From the NCBI GenBank assembly GCA_016748015.1, contig JAAOMT010000479.1:722888-786887 (forward strand): a stretch of DNA of 64,000 nt. The letters are read 5' to 3'. Positions 1 to 12,382 of the stretch are shown here, piece after piece. Numbering within the stretch: position 1 is the stretch's first letter; the number at the start of each line of letters is the position of its first letter. Position numbers and translations under genes: made by a program. The DNA comes from Geosiphon pyriformis. Taxonomy: Eukaryota; Glomeromycota; Glomeromycetes; Archaeosporales; Geosiphonaceae. The notes below the pieces were generated by a model, which saw only the letters and a program-made list of their open reading frames with translations, searched no databases and was not told the origin of the DNA.

Positions 1-359
1 TGGATATTGATTTTTTTTCCTTCTCCTTTTTTTTTTTTTGTCTTTTCTTCTCATTCTTAATTTATTAGCTCTTCCTGGTTGTCATTGGTTCCCCAGGCTT
101 GGTCAAAATTTCAGGTAGATTCTTTTTTTTTTTTTTCTTTTTCATTGTTGCCCTACAAAAATACCAGTGGTAACTCATTGTGGTCTTCATCAGCCCACGA
201 AACTTGGTATGCTTCCCAGATAGGTTTCTTCTTTTCTTCCTTGAACTTGATAAAAAATGCTAACATGTTGGGTGTTTTGAAATAGCCACATATGGCTGGT
301 ACCCATATGTGTCAACCATTCTGGCTGAGTTGAAGCTCTTATATGTTCTAATCAAGCAT

Positions 360-1001
360 TGCATTAGTTTTGGACAGCCAGTTATTGCCAACAAGTGCTT
401 GATATTGAATGGTTTCCATGACTAATACTTTGATTGACACAATAATACCATTGATTTCTATAGGGAAGTCATCAATCTTGCCAATCAGAGTTTTGGTCAT
501 TCTATTAGCTGTGATAATTCATATGCTGGCAGCTCGATCAACTTAGTGACCTAATTGGTCTATAAGTTGTCTTGTGATAATACTGCCAGCTGATTCACTG
601 TCTAAGGTTAGTTTGATTGAATAACCATCAACTTTGGCATCAGTGTACATAACAGTAATAGGTTTTTCTTTGAGAGCAGCTCCACTAAATAATGGCGTGG
701 CTGACAGTTCTTTGAGTTTAAATGGAAAAATAGTGTCCAGTGATTTGTTCTCAGTAATGGTAGCTGGTAGAATGTTGCTGGTAAGTGTTGCTTGTTGATT
801 GGTTTCCGGATTATTGGGTTGGGTGTTTTCTAAGATAACTAGGAAACTTAAATAATTTTGAGAACTTAGGTTTTGAGTATACCTAGTTCCTAATCTCCAC
901 TGTTGTGATCCAAATGGCTGGTTGGATGAACTGGGGATCAGTTGGTGAACAACCATTGCCAATCTCCAGTTTTGGGTGACTTTGGGGTTTTCTGATGTCA
1001 T
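360..1001 (-). pseudogene. Decayed retrotransposon aspartic protease region
   Basis: The open part (1001-543) ends in a retropepsin-like segment. The catalytic triad, normally Asp-Thr/Ser-Gly, reads Asp-Ser-Glu (in LTLDSESAGSIITRQL), so the active-site glycine is lost. The frame continues past an in-frame TAA and a TGA into a stretch containing GKIDDFPIEINGIIVSIKVL and then YQALVGNNWLSKTNA, which resembles the segment that follows the protease in these elements. The stop at the AASI* position fits a CGA (Arg) to TGA change. This is a pseudogene. Confidence 0.7.
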
Positions 1002-1517
1002 TTGAGCTGGGTTGGATGATAGTATTTGAACTGTGAGTGTTTGATAAATTATTTATGGCTGCAGTAGTTGATATATTATTGGTGACCGCAGTTGATAAAC
1101 TGGAGGTTGATATATGAATAGTTAATATATTGGCTGTTGTGTCATTGACAGATAAGTTAGTTGATATGGTGCTGAGTTGGGTTGGTAACTCGGAATTGGA
1201 AACCAGCAATCAGGGTTTTGATATTGATTTCCCAATCATTGGTTTTCTATTTTTAGCCTACAGTCAATTCTTAAATGTTCTTGTTTACTACAGTAGTGGC
1301 AAACATGCATCTCTTGCTGTTACTGTTAATTGTTCAAAGAAGATAGATGTGACTGATTCTGGAAATGATTTGCATTTCCTTGGATATTACATCATTGTGA
1401 AAGTTGATAAATTATGTGATTGTTAGCTAAATATCTCTCTAATTTCTGATTAATTGAGTCACTAAATTGTTTTAATTTGGAATTCAATTTAGATGATCTG
1501 TTTATTATTAAATTCAT

Positions 1518-2650
1518 GGCTTAAGCATGGTTGGCTTCAAGTTCAGCTGCTTCAAAATCTCTGGCATTAGTAACTGCAGCTTGAAGGTCTGCTGGATGCA
1601 TTGGGCATACACATTGGAGGATGTTACTGCGCAGACCTCTAATAAATTGGTTTAGAATTTGTGGCACTGTAAAATAGTCAGCCTGGATTGCTTGAATTTG
1701 GCATAGATTCTTATAGAAGTGTTCTAGATAAGTAGTGACTGCTTCATTTTCCCCTTGTTTGATAGTGGTGAAAGTGTTTGCTAGCCGATTAATACTATTA
1801 TTATTGCTGAAATATTGTAGAAATGCAAGCTTGAATGTATTAAAATCCTGAGATTTGTTAGCCAAGCTTTGATACCATAAATTGGTGGTATCCTGAAGAA
1901 AGTAGAGAATGGCCTACATGGCTCTGGCATCATTCCAACTGTTGGCTGCAATGGCTTTTTCTACATTGTTTAGCCACACTTGGCGTCATTCTCTTTGCCA
2001 GTGAATTTTTTAAGTTTGATGATAAGAGCATATGCTATTGGTGCTATGATTTGTTGTTGTGGTGGTTGGTGGAGTTGTTGTTGCAGCAGTTGAAGTGGCT
2101 GTTGTGGTTGTTGGAGTGGTTGAAGTGGCTGCTGTTAAATCAGTTCAATAATCAGTTCAATTGGTGGTTGATTAATAATGATTACTAGAAATAAGTTTTG
2201 CTGATTAATTGTTTCGGGGTTTCAATCGTCCTGATTGTGCTGTATTTGAAAATTCAGAGTTTCAACTTCCAGGTTTTTAGTGATCAAATTCTGGTAAGTA
2301 AATTCTTGATCTTCAGATTCTTTTTTTTTTTTCTCTTCTGATTCTGTTATCTCCCAGGGACTTGCATTTCCAAAATCTGGTTGAGGTGGTAGTGATTGGA
2401 ATTCTAATGGCATTGGCAATTACAATTTAAATCCTTCAAAATAATCGCCATAGGTTCCTAGTAATTCTGCTTTCTTTTGTTTACTTTGAAATGGTAGTTG
2501 TCCAAATGTTGATATTGCATGTAATGTGGACGCACCTGTTGATGAGATGTTGATGGTGCTTTCTAAGATGTAATGATATGATAGATTTGTTAGTGATTCA
2601 ACTCTGGTTTTTTTCCAAGTAGGTAGTTGTATTTGTTTTGGTATCACTAC
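1518..2650 (-). pseudogene. Decayed retrotransposon gag
   Basis: Three open segments in order (2647-2420, 2419-2222, 1865-1521) belong to one gag polyprotein. The first has PTWKKTRVESLTNLSYHY, the second is an acidic E/K-rich and Pro-rich segment, then comes a Gln/Pro-rich linker (about 2050-2150), and the last is a capsid-like helical segment with YLEHFYKNLCQIQAI and LNQFIRGLRSNI. The segments are separated by stops, including one where a Trp would be expected just before AILYFLQDTTNLWYQSL. There is no zinc knuckle in the visible part. Non-functional. Confidence 0.7.
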
Positions 2651-3691
2651 TGGTGTTTGTAGTCTTCCCTTTCTTTTGTCTACATAAGTAATTGGGAATT
2701 ATTGTTGTGTGTACCTTTCAATGGTTTGATTAATTTCCCTAATGATTGGTGTGAAACTGTAGTTTCTTGGTAAGCTGGTATGTTGAAATAATTCTGTATA
2801 AAAATTTTTCCTTGTGGATTCAATGTTAACTGTTTCTCCTAAGCAGTCTGTGATTTTATTGTTGATATAGAAGTTAAAGACAGATTCTGCTGGGAAGTGG
2901 TTATTGTTTAGTTTTAATTGTTGGCTGTATTGTTAGAACAAGAATTTGGCGAATCTTAAATGGTTTGCTCTTATGGTTTCTGATTCTGCCACTTTTGGAT
3001 GATTGCTGTTGGTGCTGGTTCTCTGCAGGATTATATTTCACAGAAAGCACCAAATGTTACAGATGATTATTTGGGGTCTCAAATCAAATAACAAATCTGT
3101 AACTTGGTGCTTGGTTGGTATTTCAGTATTGATATCTAAAGATGTAGTTTATCTGAAGGTTTTTTTATGGGGTTTTTTGTATAATAGACAGAGATTTAAT
3201 TGATGGTTTTATCCATAGCTTTCCAAAACTGCAGTTTCATCAAATTTTTTTCTTAGCATGGTGGCCGGTAATTTTCTTGGTAAGCTATTCTCAAATCTAT
3301 GAGTGTTCTACCCTTGTTTCACGGGTCTTTTACCAGTCTCTATGATGTCTGTAATTCAGTGCTTAATCCTTAATCAATTTAATAAAACCAAAGAAATAAC
3401 AAAAGAAATAAAAGAAAATAAAAGAAAATAAAAAATAAACAAAAGCAATTTCAAGTTAGTATCCCGTCAATAGCCATAATCAAGAGCTATTGTTCCAGTG
3501 TAGTTAAGTATCAATTACTATTAACATAGAGTGTTGATAGTAGAGAGTGGATTGAGATAGTAAATAATTATTTATTAATATTTTGTGAATTAGAAGGTTG
3601 CTTAGATGAAATCTAAACTGGAAGGTCTGTTTTTTTTACTTCTAATGCTATCACTATATATACATAATTTGGGTTTTATAAGATTGCTCAC

Positions 3692-3825
3692 ATTCTCGGG
3701 TAATATGCTATAATTTCTCAAGCAATACTCATATTGCTGAGCAATATGCTATATTTTTTAACATTGCTCCACATTGCTGAGCAATGTGCTGTAATTTCTG
3801 ACATTGCTCTATATTGCTGAGCAAT
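3692..3825. repeat. 40-bp tandem repeat with a 13-nt palindrome, likely in an LTR
   Basis: The palindrome ATTGCTGAGCAAT occurs at 3733, 3773 and 3813, exactly 40 bp apart. A fourth, degenerate copy (ATTCTCGGGTAAT) starts at 3692. The units share flanking text such as ATGCTRTAATTTCT. The array lies in an AT-rich stretch next to the gag relict, where a U3 region or LTR would be expected, so the repeats may be old promoter elements of the retrotransposon. That role is an inference. Confidence 0.65.
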
Positions 3826-3899
3826 GTGCTCATGTGTTAACTACTACTTTCTTATTGGTTTACTATTTTTCTATATCTGTTTTCTTTGTATGAGTAACA

Positions 3900-4212
3900 A
3901 CAGAAGACATACAAAAATCAACCAACCAGAAACTTTTTCCACTGTAGACACATGATAAGCCAAAGAATTATTTATGATTATAACAACTCCAGTACCAAAA
4001 AAACCTGCATTCAAACCAGAAGTAAAAACCCAAACACTATTAAACTTATTCTTGATTTATGGCCTAATATTAGATCTCAATTTTGTTTCTGTAACAATCA
4101 AAACCATGTTTCTTGCTTTCATATGCCAACAAACAACATCATTTTGCTTGGCAAAAACATTAACACTCCAAACATTACATGTAGCAAATTTCCAAACCAG
4201 ATTACTTATTAA
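3900..4212 (-). pseudogene. Start of LINE ORF2 (apurinic endonuclease-like domain), decayed
   Basis: The minus strand from 4212 reads a continuous peptide beginning FATCNVWSVNVFAKQNDVV, then the metal-binding-type TETKL segment near 4075-4087, and INNSLAYHVSTVEKVSGW near 3920-3960. The frame is broken by a TAA at 4054-4056. This is the N-terminus of a LINE endonuclease/exonuclease/phosphatase domain. It lies directly downstream of ORF1, as expected for a LINE on the minus strand. Several Trp residues sit where I recall Arg in intact copies, which fits CGG to TGG changes. The element is truncated after about 100 codons and no reverse transcriptase follows. Confidence 0.65.
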
Positions 4213-6219
4213 GAAGTAAAAAAAGCTAATAAATTCAAACTAGAGCACAAATAATTCAACCTCTCCAAAACTAATTCAACTGATACTTCTAAAGCCACCA
4301 ACTTAAATTCCAATCCACTCATCTTGGTGGTCAAAACCTTAGAACTACTTGAGCTAAAGTCAACAATTATATTTGCAATAACTGAAAGAAAAAAGATGAA
4401 AAACATTAATATATTATTCAGAGCCATATCTGAATCCAAATCAGAAGCCAAAAATGCTGGAGTAACCAGAGATAATACATAAAACTTGGATGTTAGGAGC
4501 ACCAATTCTACAAAGCTCAGTTTTTTCATAATAACAGGAACTTGATTCACCAAAAGCTTCAAAAAGTGGTCCAAAAAAGCCAAATAATCAACCAAACAGG
4601 AATCACTAAGAGGATTGAAAACCATTGGAATGAGTTTCACACCCAAAGACAAACCAGGACCAAAAAAATCTGATAAAATTACATAGGATGAAAAACCACC
4701 AGCAATTTGGGCCCAAGTCTTGTCACCAAAAGAAACTGAATAAGCAATAGGCACCTGCTTTTTTTTATAAATGTTGGCTAAGTGGACACAATTCTGAAAA
4801 ATTACCATCCACTTACTATGACCACCAGGATTCTCATCTACTGCACAATTAACAGATATATGACCAAATTGTTTACATCGAGCACAACAGACCAAAGAGA
4901 GACCAGTCCAGTGCAAATTCACACCCTTAAACACTGGAGTAGAGCCAATAGCAGCCAATTTGGATGCCTTATTTTCAAAACACACTATAACACACTTATC
5001 ATGCATATATGAATTTGGATTATGGCCAATGATGCAAGTTTTTCTATCATAAAAGACCAACAAATCAGCTAAATCATGAGCAATAGTGTCAATTAGAAGT
5101 GTATACAACAAAGCTTAATGCTAATTTCTGGATATCCATATTTGTTTATTATCAATGGTTTTTGCCACACAAACAGAATTCTATAAAAACAGACCATTTA
5201 ACTATAACCAAATCAGCTATCTCAGATGATTTATATTCTACCAAAGCCTTTTGCCACAGACCAATCAATTGTAATTTGATTAAAACAACTTTATCAAATT
5301 TTGAAAAGACTAATTTTACAGCTGATTTAGGAAGATTAATTGGAATCTTCTTAACAATTACTTTTTAATCTAATTAATTGTTTGGTTTTCTAATATTATC
5401 ATTCACCAAAATTTTTTCACCAATAGCCATTTCTTTGGCTTTGATTAAACTAAATTTGGAAGTAAAAAAAGATCTAATAATGTCAGAAAATTTTAAAAAA
5501 ACAGATGCTCTTCCAAAACTGTCAACTTGATAAAAAATTTTTTTTACAATAATTAACTTATCACTAATAGTATTGTTAGATAAGGCAGATAACTTAATAT
5601 TCAATGCAAATGACTTAACTAGATCGAAAACATGTTTTTTCAATATATGTAACCTGACAGAGTACAACTTTTTGAAGTCTGCAAACTTAGAAGATGGAAG
5701 AGCCACTATATTTTTATTATTACTTAAAATGTCAAATAAAGGAGTTTTTGGGAGTTAACTTAATATGTATATGTAAGTGCATATTTTTTTGGGTGTAGTA
5801 TTATCCTTCATGTCATTAACCACTAAAGCATCTAAATTAGCAACAGTATTTTTCATGTTTTCTAAATCCAACAGACCATTTATGCAATTTGCTTTGCTTT
5901 CTATTTTGCTATTCCAAGATTTTGAAAACTTATCATCAATGTTACCAATATTGGCCAGGTTCAATGAGCCAGCAGATGAGTCAACTACATTGATGCCAAC
6001 TTTAGAATTCTTAGGCTTTTTGTAGAATACACTGTGAGAGTACACATTATTTACTCTCTTCTTTTTGGCATTAGGCTGGTTTCCCAATCCAGCAGAAGTA
6101 GATCTAGAACTATTAGCAACAGAACTTGTCAGTTCTATGTTTACGAATAAAGGTATGTCTGAAGAAATAGCTGAAAGTATAAAAGAAATAGAAAGTAGGA
6201 ACAACTTTCTCTTTGGCAA
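4209..6219 (-). pseudogene. LINE ORF1-like protein (RRM-like + zinc knuckle), frame-broken
   Basis: Three open blocks (6219-5755, 5706-5374, 5111-4209) and the closed stretch between the last two form one ORF1-type protein. The N-terminal part has VNNVYSHSVFYKKPKNSK and DSSAGSLNL. The middle has an RRM-like stretch (IVKKIPINLPKSAVKLVFSK, about 5370-5290) followed by GLWQKALVEYKSSEIADLV. The third block has a zinc knuckle C-x2-C-x4-H-x4-C at block residues 76-89 (about 4886-4845), then a Ser/Val-rich C-terminus. ORF1 proteins bind the element RNA. Frameshifts and stops near 5730, 5370 and 5180-5110 make it non-functional. Confidence 0.7.
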
Positions 6220-6239
6220 TATCTTGCTCTTGTTGTGAT

Positions 6240-7305
6240 TGGAGGATCAACAAGAGAAAGAAAGTTTTATTATAAATTTAATTGTAAAATAACTAATAAT
6301 AATAATATATAATAAAATAAAATAAAATAAATAATAGATTATAATTAACAATAAAATAATATAAAATAACAAAAAAAATAACAAGTTTTTAAAAGTTATT
6401 TTATAAAACTAGAAATATATATATATAATTTTAACTTAAAAAAAAGAGCAATTAATTTTAAAAAAAAGAAAAATAATTTTTTTTAAATTAATATTTAAAA
6501 CTTAATTAAAGTAACTGAATTTAATTCTTAAATTATTATTTTTATTCAATAAAATTTATATTAAATCCCAAATTACATAAATTAATCTTATATTATTTTT
6601 AAAAAATTTTTTATTTTTTATTTTTAATATTAAATATAATTAGCATAATATTTTCAAATTTTTTTTATATATTAGACTAATTATTTTTGATTATAGTAAT
6701 TAAAAAAATATTAAATTTTCTTATTTTAATATTTTTTTTGTAAAACTTTTTATTCAAGCAAAAATTATAAATAATATAAAAAATTATTCAATTATAAAAT
6801 AACATAATAATAATCTTAAATAGATAATAATTTATATAACAGTAATTACCAAATAATATTAACAGCAAATATTATTTTATAATAATAATAAATATTATAA
6901 TATATTAACAACAAATATTATTTTAATATTATTTAAATAATAAAAGAATATTTAATATTAAATAAATTTTTAATTAATAAAAATATAACAATAAAAATTA
7001 AATTTTTGTTATAAATTTATTGCAAAACTTATTTGTATTTAATTTTTGAATAAAATTATTATTTATTAGCTAAATTTATTAAAAAAATAATTTTTAATTA
7101 AGATTATTTATATTATTACTAATTAATAAAAAACTTTATTATTTATTTAAAAAATATGTTTAAAATTATTAATATTTTTTGTTTTTAGATTAAAAAAACA
7201 CTTTAAAAAATTGCAAAAATAGTTTTAAAAAATATTTTAATAACAGTAAATAAATTTTAAATTGATATTTAAAACAATAAAAATTAATAACTTTAATAAA
7301 AAAGC
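6240..7305. other. AT-only block between two LINE fragments
   Basis: About 1 kb of almost pure A+T with essentially no CpG and no open frame. It separates the minus-strand LINE from the plus-strand LINE tail. It ends abruptly at about 7306, where normal composition returns, so it looks like an inserted and heavily mutated element rather than ordinary spacer. I see no genes in it. Confidence 0.6.
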
Positions 7306-8056
7306 ATAGACAGTTGCCAGTTGTAGTTAGGAAAAGGTTATATAATAAAGGCTATTCTGGAATGCTGTGCTTGCTGTGTAATAAGATAAAAGTGTCTGAT
7401 TATGCTTTTATGTATTCTGGTGACATTGGTCTGTGTGAGAACATTTTGGTTAAAATTATTAAAAGATGGGTTTCATTGACAGGTCCTTCTTGTTTGTTTT
7501 TATCTTTCATTTTGCATTCACTTTTATTATGTTCTTTAAATGTAGATCTATACACTACTATTTGTAAAGACTTTGTTTTAAGGAATTGATATGTTGAAGC
7601 TGTTTTGTGCTTTGAAGAGAAAGAAAGAACTGTTTTAGTTCTTATTGATTATATCAAGTTTATGGTAGAGCTACATTGTACTAAGATATAACTTATTAGA
7701 TCCAAACATAGAGTAGATATAGAGAAAACTAGTTTAGTCAAAGATGATAGTTTAATTTTGGGCCTGTCTTTGTGTTTGGTGTCTATATTATCTAATAGGG
7801 TGGTTCATATGCTTAGTATTATAGAATCTTTTACAGTTAGCTTTGGTAGACACAGGATGTGTCATTTTTTTTTGGTTTAGGTAGTGACATATGTGTTCAC
7901 ATAAACATGTAGTGTAATCTTAGTTGGCCCAAGTGGCTGGCCATATATAGTAAGTGTGTAAACTACATTTAGTTTGATCTACTTAGTTTGGTTTTATGTA
8001 TTAAATAGCAGTTGGACTTTATTTGTTAAATGCATAATAAAATAATAATAAAAATT
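7306..8056 (+). pseudogene. 3' end of a LINE ORF2 with A-rich tail, decayed
   Basis: The plus strand at 7314-7589 encodes PVVVRKRLYNKGYSGMLCLL, then CNKIKVSDYAFMYSGD, matching from memory the C-terminal part of glomeromycete LINE ORF2. After a frame break near 7590 the match continues through a segment equivalent to LIDYIKFMVELHCTK and then IIESFTVSFGRHRMCHFF near 7818-7875. The usual Cys/His pattern is damaged: Tyr stands where I recall His or Cys (SDYAFMYS). The fragment ends in the run AATAAAATAATAATAAAAA at about 8035-8055, a LINE-type 3' tail. It is opposite in orientation to the LINE at 3.9-6.2 kb, so it is a separate insertion. Confidence 0.6.
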
Positions 8057-9370
8057 TTTAATACAATAATTATAATTATATATAATTAAAATTAAGAAAC
8101 TTATAAAAAACCAATTATAATTATTAATATTAAATATACAAAAAACACTTTTATAACACCAAAAGTAACATAAACAAAACATTAATTATTTAATTATTAT
8201 AATAGGTAATTTAATATTATAATAGTCTAAAAAAAAAACATATTTTAAAAAATTAATTTTGTTATAAATTATAGCTTATTAAAAAAGTAAAAAAACAATA
8301 TTAAATTTTATTAATTATAATTAAATAGTATAAGATAAAGCTAAATACAGACAAAAAATAATATAGTTAATATATTTATATTTAGAAAATTTTAATGTTT
8401 TTGTTATTTATAAAAAGAATTTGATAGATAAAAAATTAGCAAATTTATTCAAAACTTTTAAATTAAACAAATCTTTAAATATTATTTTACTTAAATAAAA
8501 TATTTATAATAATAGTTTAATTAAATACTAATTAAAGCCAATTTTAATAAACACATTACTATTATTATTATTTAAATAGAAAAAAAAATCATTGTTTATA
8601 ACCAAATTTGAATTAAATATTATAGTTGGTATAATTATCATAAAATTAATATAAATACTAAAAATTTTGATAAAGTCAATGTTTTATTTTTTATAAAAAG
8701 AAAAATAAACTTTAAAAAATAAAATAAAACTTTAAAAAACACCAAGAGAAATTATTTTAAAAAAGTTAATTGTTTTAAATATAAGAAAAAAAAAGATTAC
8801 TTTTTTGTTTCTTTGGTTTTTTTAGTTATTTGAACAAATATAAAAAAAACAAAAAAAATAGTTTTATTATCAATATGTTATTAAAAGTCTTAAAACTCTT
8901 TGTAACAATAGTAATTACATTAAAACTGGTTTTAATTGTTTCTTTAAAAAGAACTTTTGAGTGTTAAAACTGGTAAAAAAAAGATTAAAAATAAAAATTA
9001 CAACTAGTCATAAAAAGAAAGTTTTTATTTTTTTTATAAACCAATTTTTTTAGTTTTTATATTGATTTTAATTATTTTTTTAGTAATATGTTAACCTTTT
9101 AGATTATCTTAATTCCAATTTACTTTCCGATTGTAAAAGAAAGGCTAATCCTGTAAATATCAAGGTTTCATTTAATAACCATCTTTAAATTTTATTCTAT
9201 AAATATTGCTAATGAGAACAGATTAAACACTAACGAGAATGTTTTCATCACTGTTTTCATGTTTCCTTTATTTATTCCTTTTGAACAAAAAGGATACATG
9301 CAAGGTGATTTGACGAAGCACTTTCAAGTCAAACCTTAAGATTTCTCTTAACATCCTCTCTTTTATTACA
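8057..9370. other. AT-rich non-coding block
   Basis: Composition is extremely A+T-rich to about 9120, then normal intergenic sequence leads to the 3' side of the KH-protein gene. No convincing ORF. A stretch near 8800-8900 (Lys-codon-like A runs and TTAAAAGTCTTAAAAC) resembles one near 30270-30370, suggesting two copies of one degraded repeat. This is an eye comparison only. Confidence 0.5.
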
Positions 9371-9621
9371 TAACTAACTAAAGATAAATTTAATCTCAAT
9401 CTTTCCCGATACGTTTACTACTTGATGAAAACTTTGAAAAAATGTTTCAGTTTTGATAAATATGTGGAACTTAAGTACAAAGATCAGTTTTTTTGTTTCC
9501 CCTAAGATTGTAAGAAGAAAATAGAGTCTTACGTCGACGAATTTATCTTTCGCCGAGTTGAGAATAATAATCATGACGAATTTAGACTGTTCACGCATTT
9601 AAAACAATTGTCGAGATTGGT

Positions 9622-10980
9622 TTAGACGCTCGGTTTTCTTCTTTCAGCCTCAAGACGACTGTACAACAAATAAAGTGCCATTTGATTCGATTCAGCAGTT
9701 CCGGTAATTGTAACCAAACGTTCATTCGTGTTACCGTGTGGTTCAGCAATTTTTATATGGGAACCAGAAAGATGCCTAATCTCGTTGATTTTACTTCCTC
9801 CTTTTCCAATAATACAACCAACCATATCATTTGGAATGAAAATTTGTTGTGCTTGGGAGCCTGGTGGAGGTTGATTCATTGGTCCCAGGGGACCAGGCAT
9901 AAATTCGCGACCGTAAGGTGGTGGCGGGGCAGGAAGACTGACATAAAATTGGTGATTGCTAGTGACAGAGGGCTGATGATAGACGATTCGTGGCTGAGGT
10001 CTATATGGAGTGATTTGACCACCACGATCGTTTAGATGTCTCGATAATTCTTCACCAATATGAAAAACTGCGATATGAATGGAGTCGGGTACACCAGAAA
10101 TCGAAATGGTGCGTTCCGTCGAACTAGGCAGCATTTCTTCAGAAGCTAGACATCTGGCACCGGATTTTTCTTGGATTTCTTTGATTTTTGTCCCACCTTT
10201 CCCTATCACTGGACCCATTCTAGAATGAGGCACAAGTAGTCGAATTGTAGTGGACTTGGAGGTAGGGGTGGATGGAGTGTCCAAATTTTCATCGAGGACC
10301 TTTCGTGCCACAAGAGCGAAAGCCTAGAGCAGAGATGAAAGCAAACGGGTATGAAATTTATGGGCAAATCCAAAAAAACGCTTTATTATATTATATGCTA
10401 AGCACCATCTTTACAGCAAGATTGAGATTCACGATGATAATTGCAGCTATCGAGTGTTATACATTGGGAAATTCGGTTGACATACCTTAGCAACCGTGTC
10501 CAGAGGTCCGGTGACTGTAAGAATTCTTTCATAGGCACCTTGAACCATCTCGGATATAGTAACTTTTGCACCAGATCTATCACGAATCTCGCTAACGTTT
10601 TTTCCGGCTTTGCCAATAATCACACCAGCTTCTTTGGTAGTAACTAAGGCGCGAAGTGAAATGGTTTGTAAAACAGCTTCTGTTTCGTTAGGCAGGTTAG
10701 TCTTTTCCTTGGTATCATTGCACTTTTCAGATGGCGGAGTATTTACATCCATAACTTCAGGAGAGGCTGAAGAAGAAACGACGGCCCTATCTTCACCATT
10801 AATTTCTTGAAAAGCTAATTCTGAATTTTCGTCTTCCTCTCCCCCAGAGTTATTCAAAGCTGGACGCTTAAATCGTCCTCTACCTTCATCAAAACTAAGG
10901 TCGTCCTCATCGTCGTCTGAAGGAAGAGAACGCTTCCTTTCAGAGGGTGAGGGAGCAGCATCTTCACCACGGTCAGACAT
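9622..10980 (-). CDS. Triple KH-domain RNA-binding protein (PCBP/Rnc1/Hek2-like)
   Basis: Two exons, 10980-10486 and 10323-9622, give 398 aa. The 162-bp intron has donor GTATGT and acceptor TAG, phase 0, joining ...LDTVAK to AFALVARK... The first 100 residues are acidic, Ser-rich and disordered. KH1 (about 106-175, GKAG loop at 123-126) is split by the intron. KH2 lies at about 191-262 (GKGG at 206-209) and KH3 at about 324-392 (GKGG at 338-341). All three keep the G-x-x-G nucleic-acid-binding loop. A Pro-rich linker separates KH2 and KH3. In this family, such proteins bind C/U-rich mRNA elements and control mRNA stability, localisation or translation. The length and three-KH layout match fission yeast Rnc1 and budding yeast Hek2/Pbp2; the exact orthologue is not resolved. 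The gene is the first of three minus-strand genes. Confidence 0.93.
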
Positions 10981-11745
10981 TCGTTATGAGGAGTAATAGG
11001 AGGGTAATGGATTGTGATAGAAAGCCAAACTGCAAAAGGAAGATTGTTGGGGGTGTGAGCGTTACTTTTTGGGATATATATACGACATAAATTGCAAGAG
11101 GTAGCATTTTGTTCAAAAATGAGACTTTCTCGTTTATATGTGTTATCTAAGCAAGACTATTGAAAGGAAGCAAAAAAGGAGAAAGAAAGCAAGTTGGACA
11201 GGGACGGTACCAAAAAGCAGATTTACTGAATTTTAAAGGGTTGCGAGGAGGTGGAGAAGGTTGTGAGGTATTCCTTAGAGCTACAACTACTTCAGTGTTG
11301 ATCTTTTGATTGTCTTGTCTCCTAAAGACAAAAATACGTTGGTTGGCGTGCCTAAAAGAAGGATTTTGGGAATTTTTTATGTTCTTTGATTTTCCCTTTA
11401 ATCAAAAAGTTGATCTTTGATGATAAGAGATTGATAGATGGGAAGGTAAGGGTTGAATTTGATCAAAGAACAATCTTAAAGTTACAATGATAAACAAAGT
11501 ACAAAGTTGAAAGCGGGCAAACAACCTTCTAACAAATTTATACTTTTCATAGATGAATTGAAAAAGGTTAGTTTAAAAATGAAAAAGGTATTTGCTTATT
11601 TCAAAGGAATCGAAATCTTTTTAAAAAATATTTAATCATTAAATGCAACAAAAAATAAAATTGATTAAATTTAAACACAAAAACACAATATGTGCATTAT
11701 TAAATCAAGAATTAATTTTTGGTAAATTATTAATTTTGTTATTAC

Positions 11746-11778
<33 letters not shown>

Positions 11779-12382
11779 GCTTAAAAAATAATTATTTAAA
11801 AATGATTTAAATGAAACATTAACAGAAGCTTTATATTTTTTAAAAAAAATCAAAGTTGGTAATTTTTGCAATATGTTAGGTTACTGATGTTTAATTAAAT
11901 ATTTACTATATGATTTTCCTGTTTAGTGAAAATTTTCCAAATTAATTCTTGGGCATCTAAAAATTAGTTGTCTTTTAGATAAAAAATTGCGACATGATTA
12001 GATGGTCAACCATATATTTCTAATATATTAATCTGACACATTACAGAGCTCTTAATTTTTTGAGAATCAAAATATCGAGGCTTTTAATGAAAAGCCATAA
12101 CAATGACCCAGTCAAAAAAAGAACCATTTTTATCTTATGCCTACTGAAAATCGACTTGGATCTGTTCTCATTAATTATCCAGGATCAAATGGTTCAAATT
12201 GATATAGCTAATCATGTTACAAAGCCATATTCCCCGCGAAAAAATATTAAAACCTAGTTTCATTAGATTGACTATTTTCATGTTCATCATTAATCTTAAT
12301 AGCTTATATCTGGAATGAGAAAAAAATTAAAAAATTCTTCGATATATATACCCTCTCCCCGACTTTAAAAATTATCCAAACC
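10981..12382. promoter_or_regulatory. Intergenic: upstream of the KH gene, downstream of frataxin
   Basis: 1.4 kb without a credible ORF. 10981-11500 is purine-rich on the plus strand (pyrimidine-rich on the coding strand of the KH gene) and should hold the KH gene's 5' UTR and promoter; no clear TATA element. An ATT trinucleotide run lies at 11741-11776. The remainder is AT-rich spacer and the 3' flank of frataxin. Confidence 0.4.

Larger units (their letters stand above)
1..3330 (-). mobile_element. Relict Ty3-like LTR retrotransposon (gag-protease part)
   Basis: Minus-strand remains of an LTR retrotransposon, cut by the left edge of the window. Read from right to left it shows a long gag region (about 2650 down to 1518), a retropepsin-like segment (about 1001 down to 360), and then a piece continuing the polyprotein to the window edge. 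Many in-frame stops and frame changes show that it is dead. The peptides match, from memory, a repeat family common in Rhizophagus genomes. No reverse transcriptase or integrase is present in the window; they would lie beyond base 1. Element boundaries are approximate. The AT-rich stretch with 40-bp repeats at 3692-3825 is a plausible part of its right-hand LTR, but I did not find a matching second LTR. Confidence 0.75.

Noticed and set aside
3692-3825. Evenly spaced repeats as a CRISPR array
   Set aside because: The repeat core is only 13 nt, the spacers are themselves repeated, and the genome is eukaryotic.
9374-9598. 74-codon minus-strand ORF next to the KH gene
   Set aside because: It lies just downstream of the KH gene stop, has no domain features and is most likely 3' UTR.
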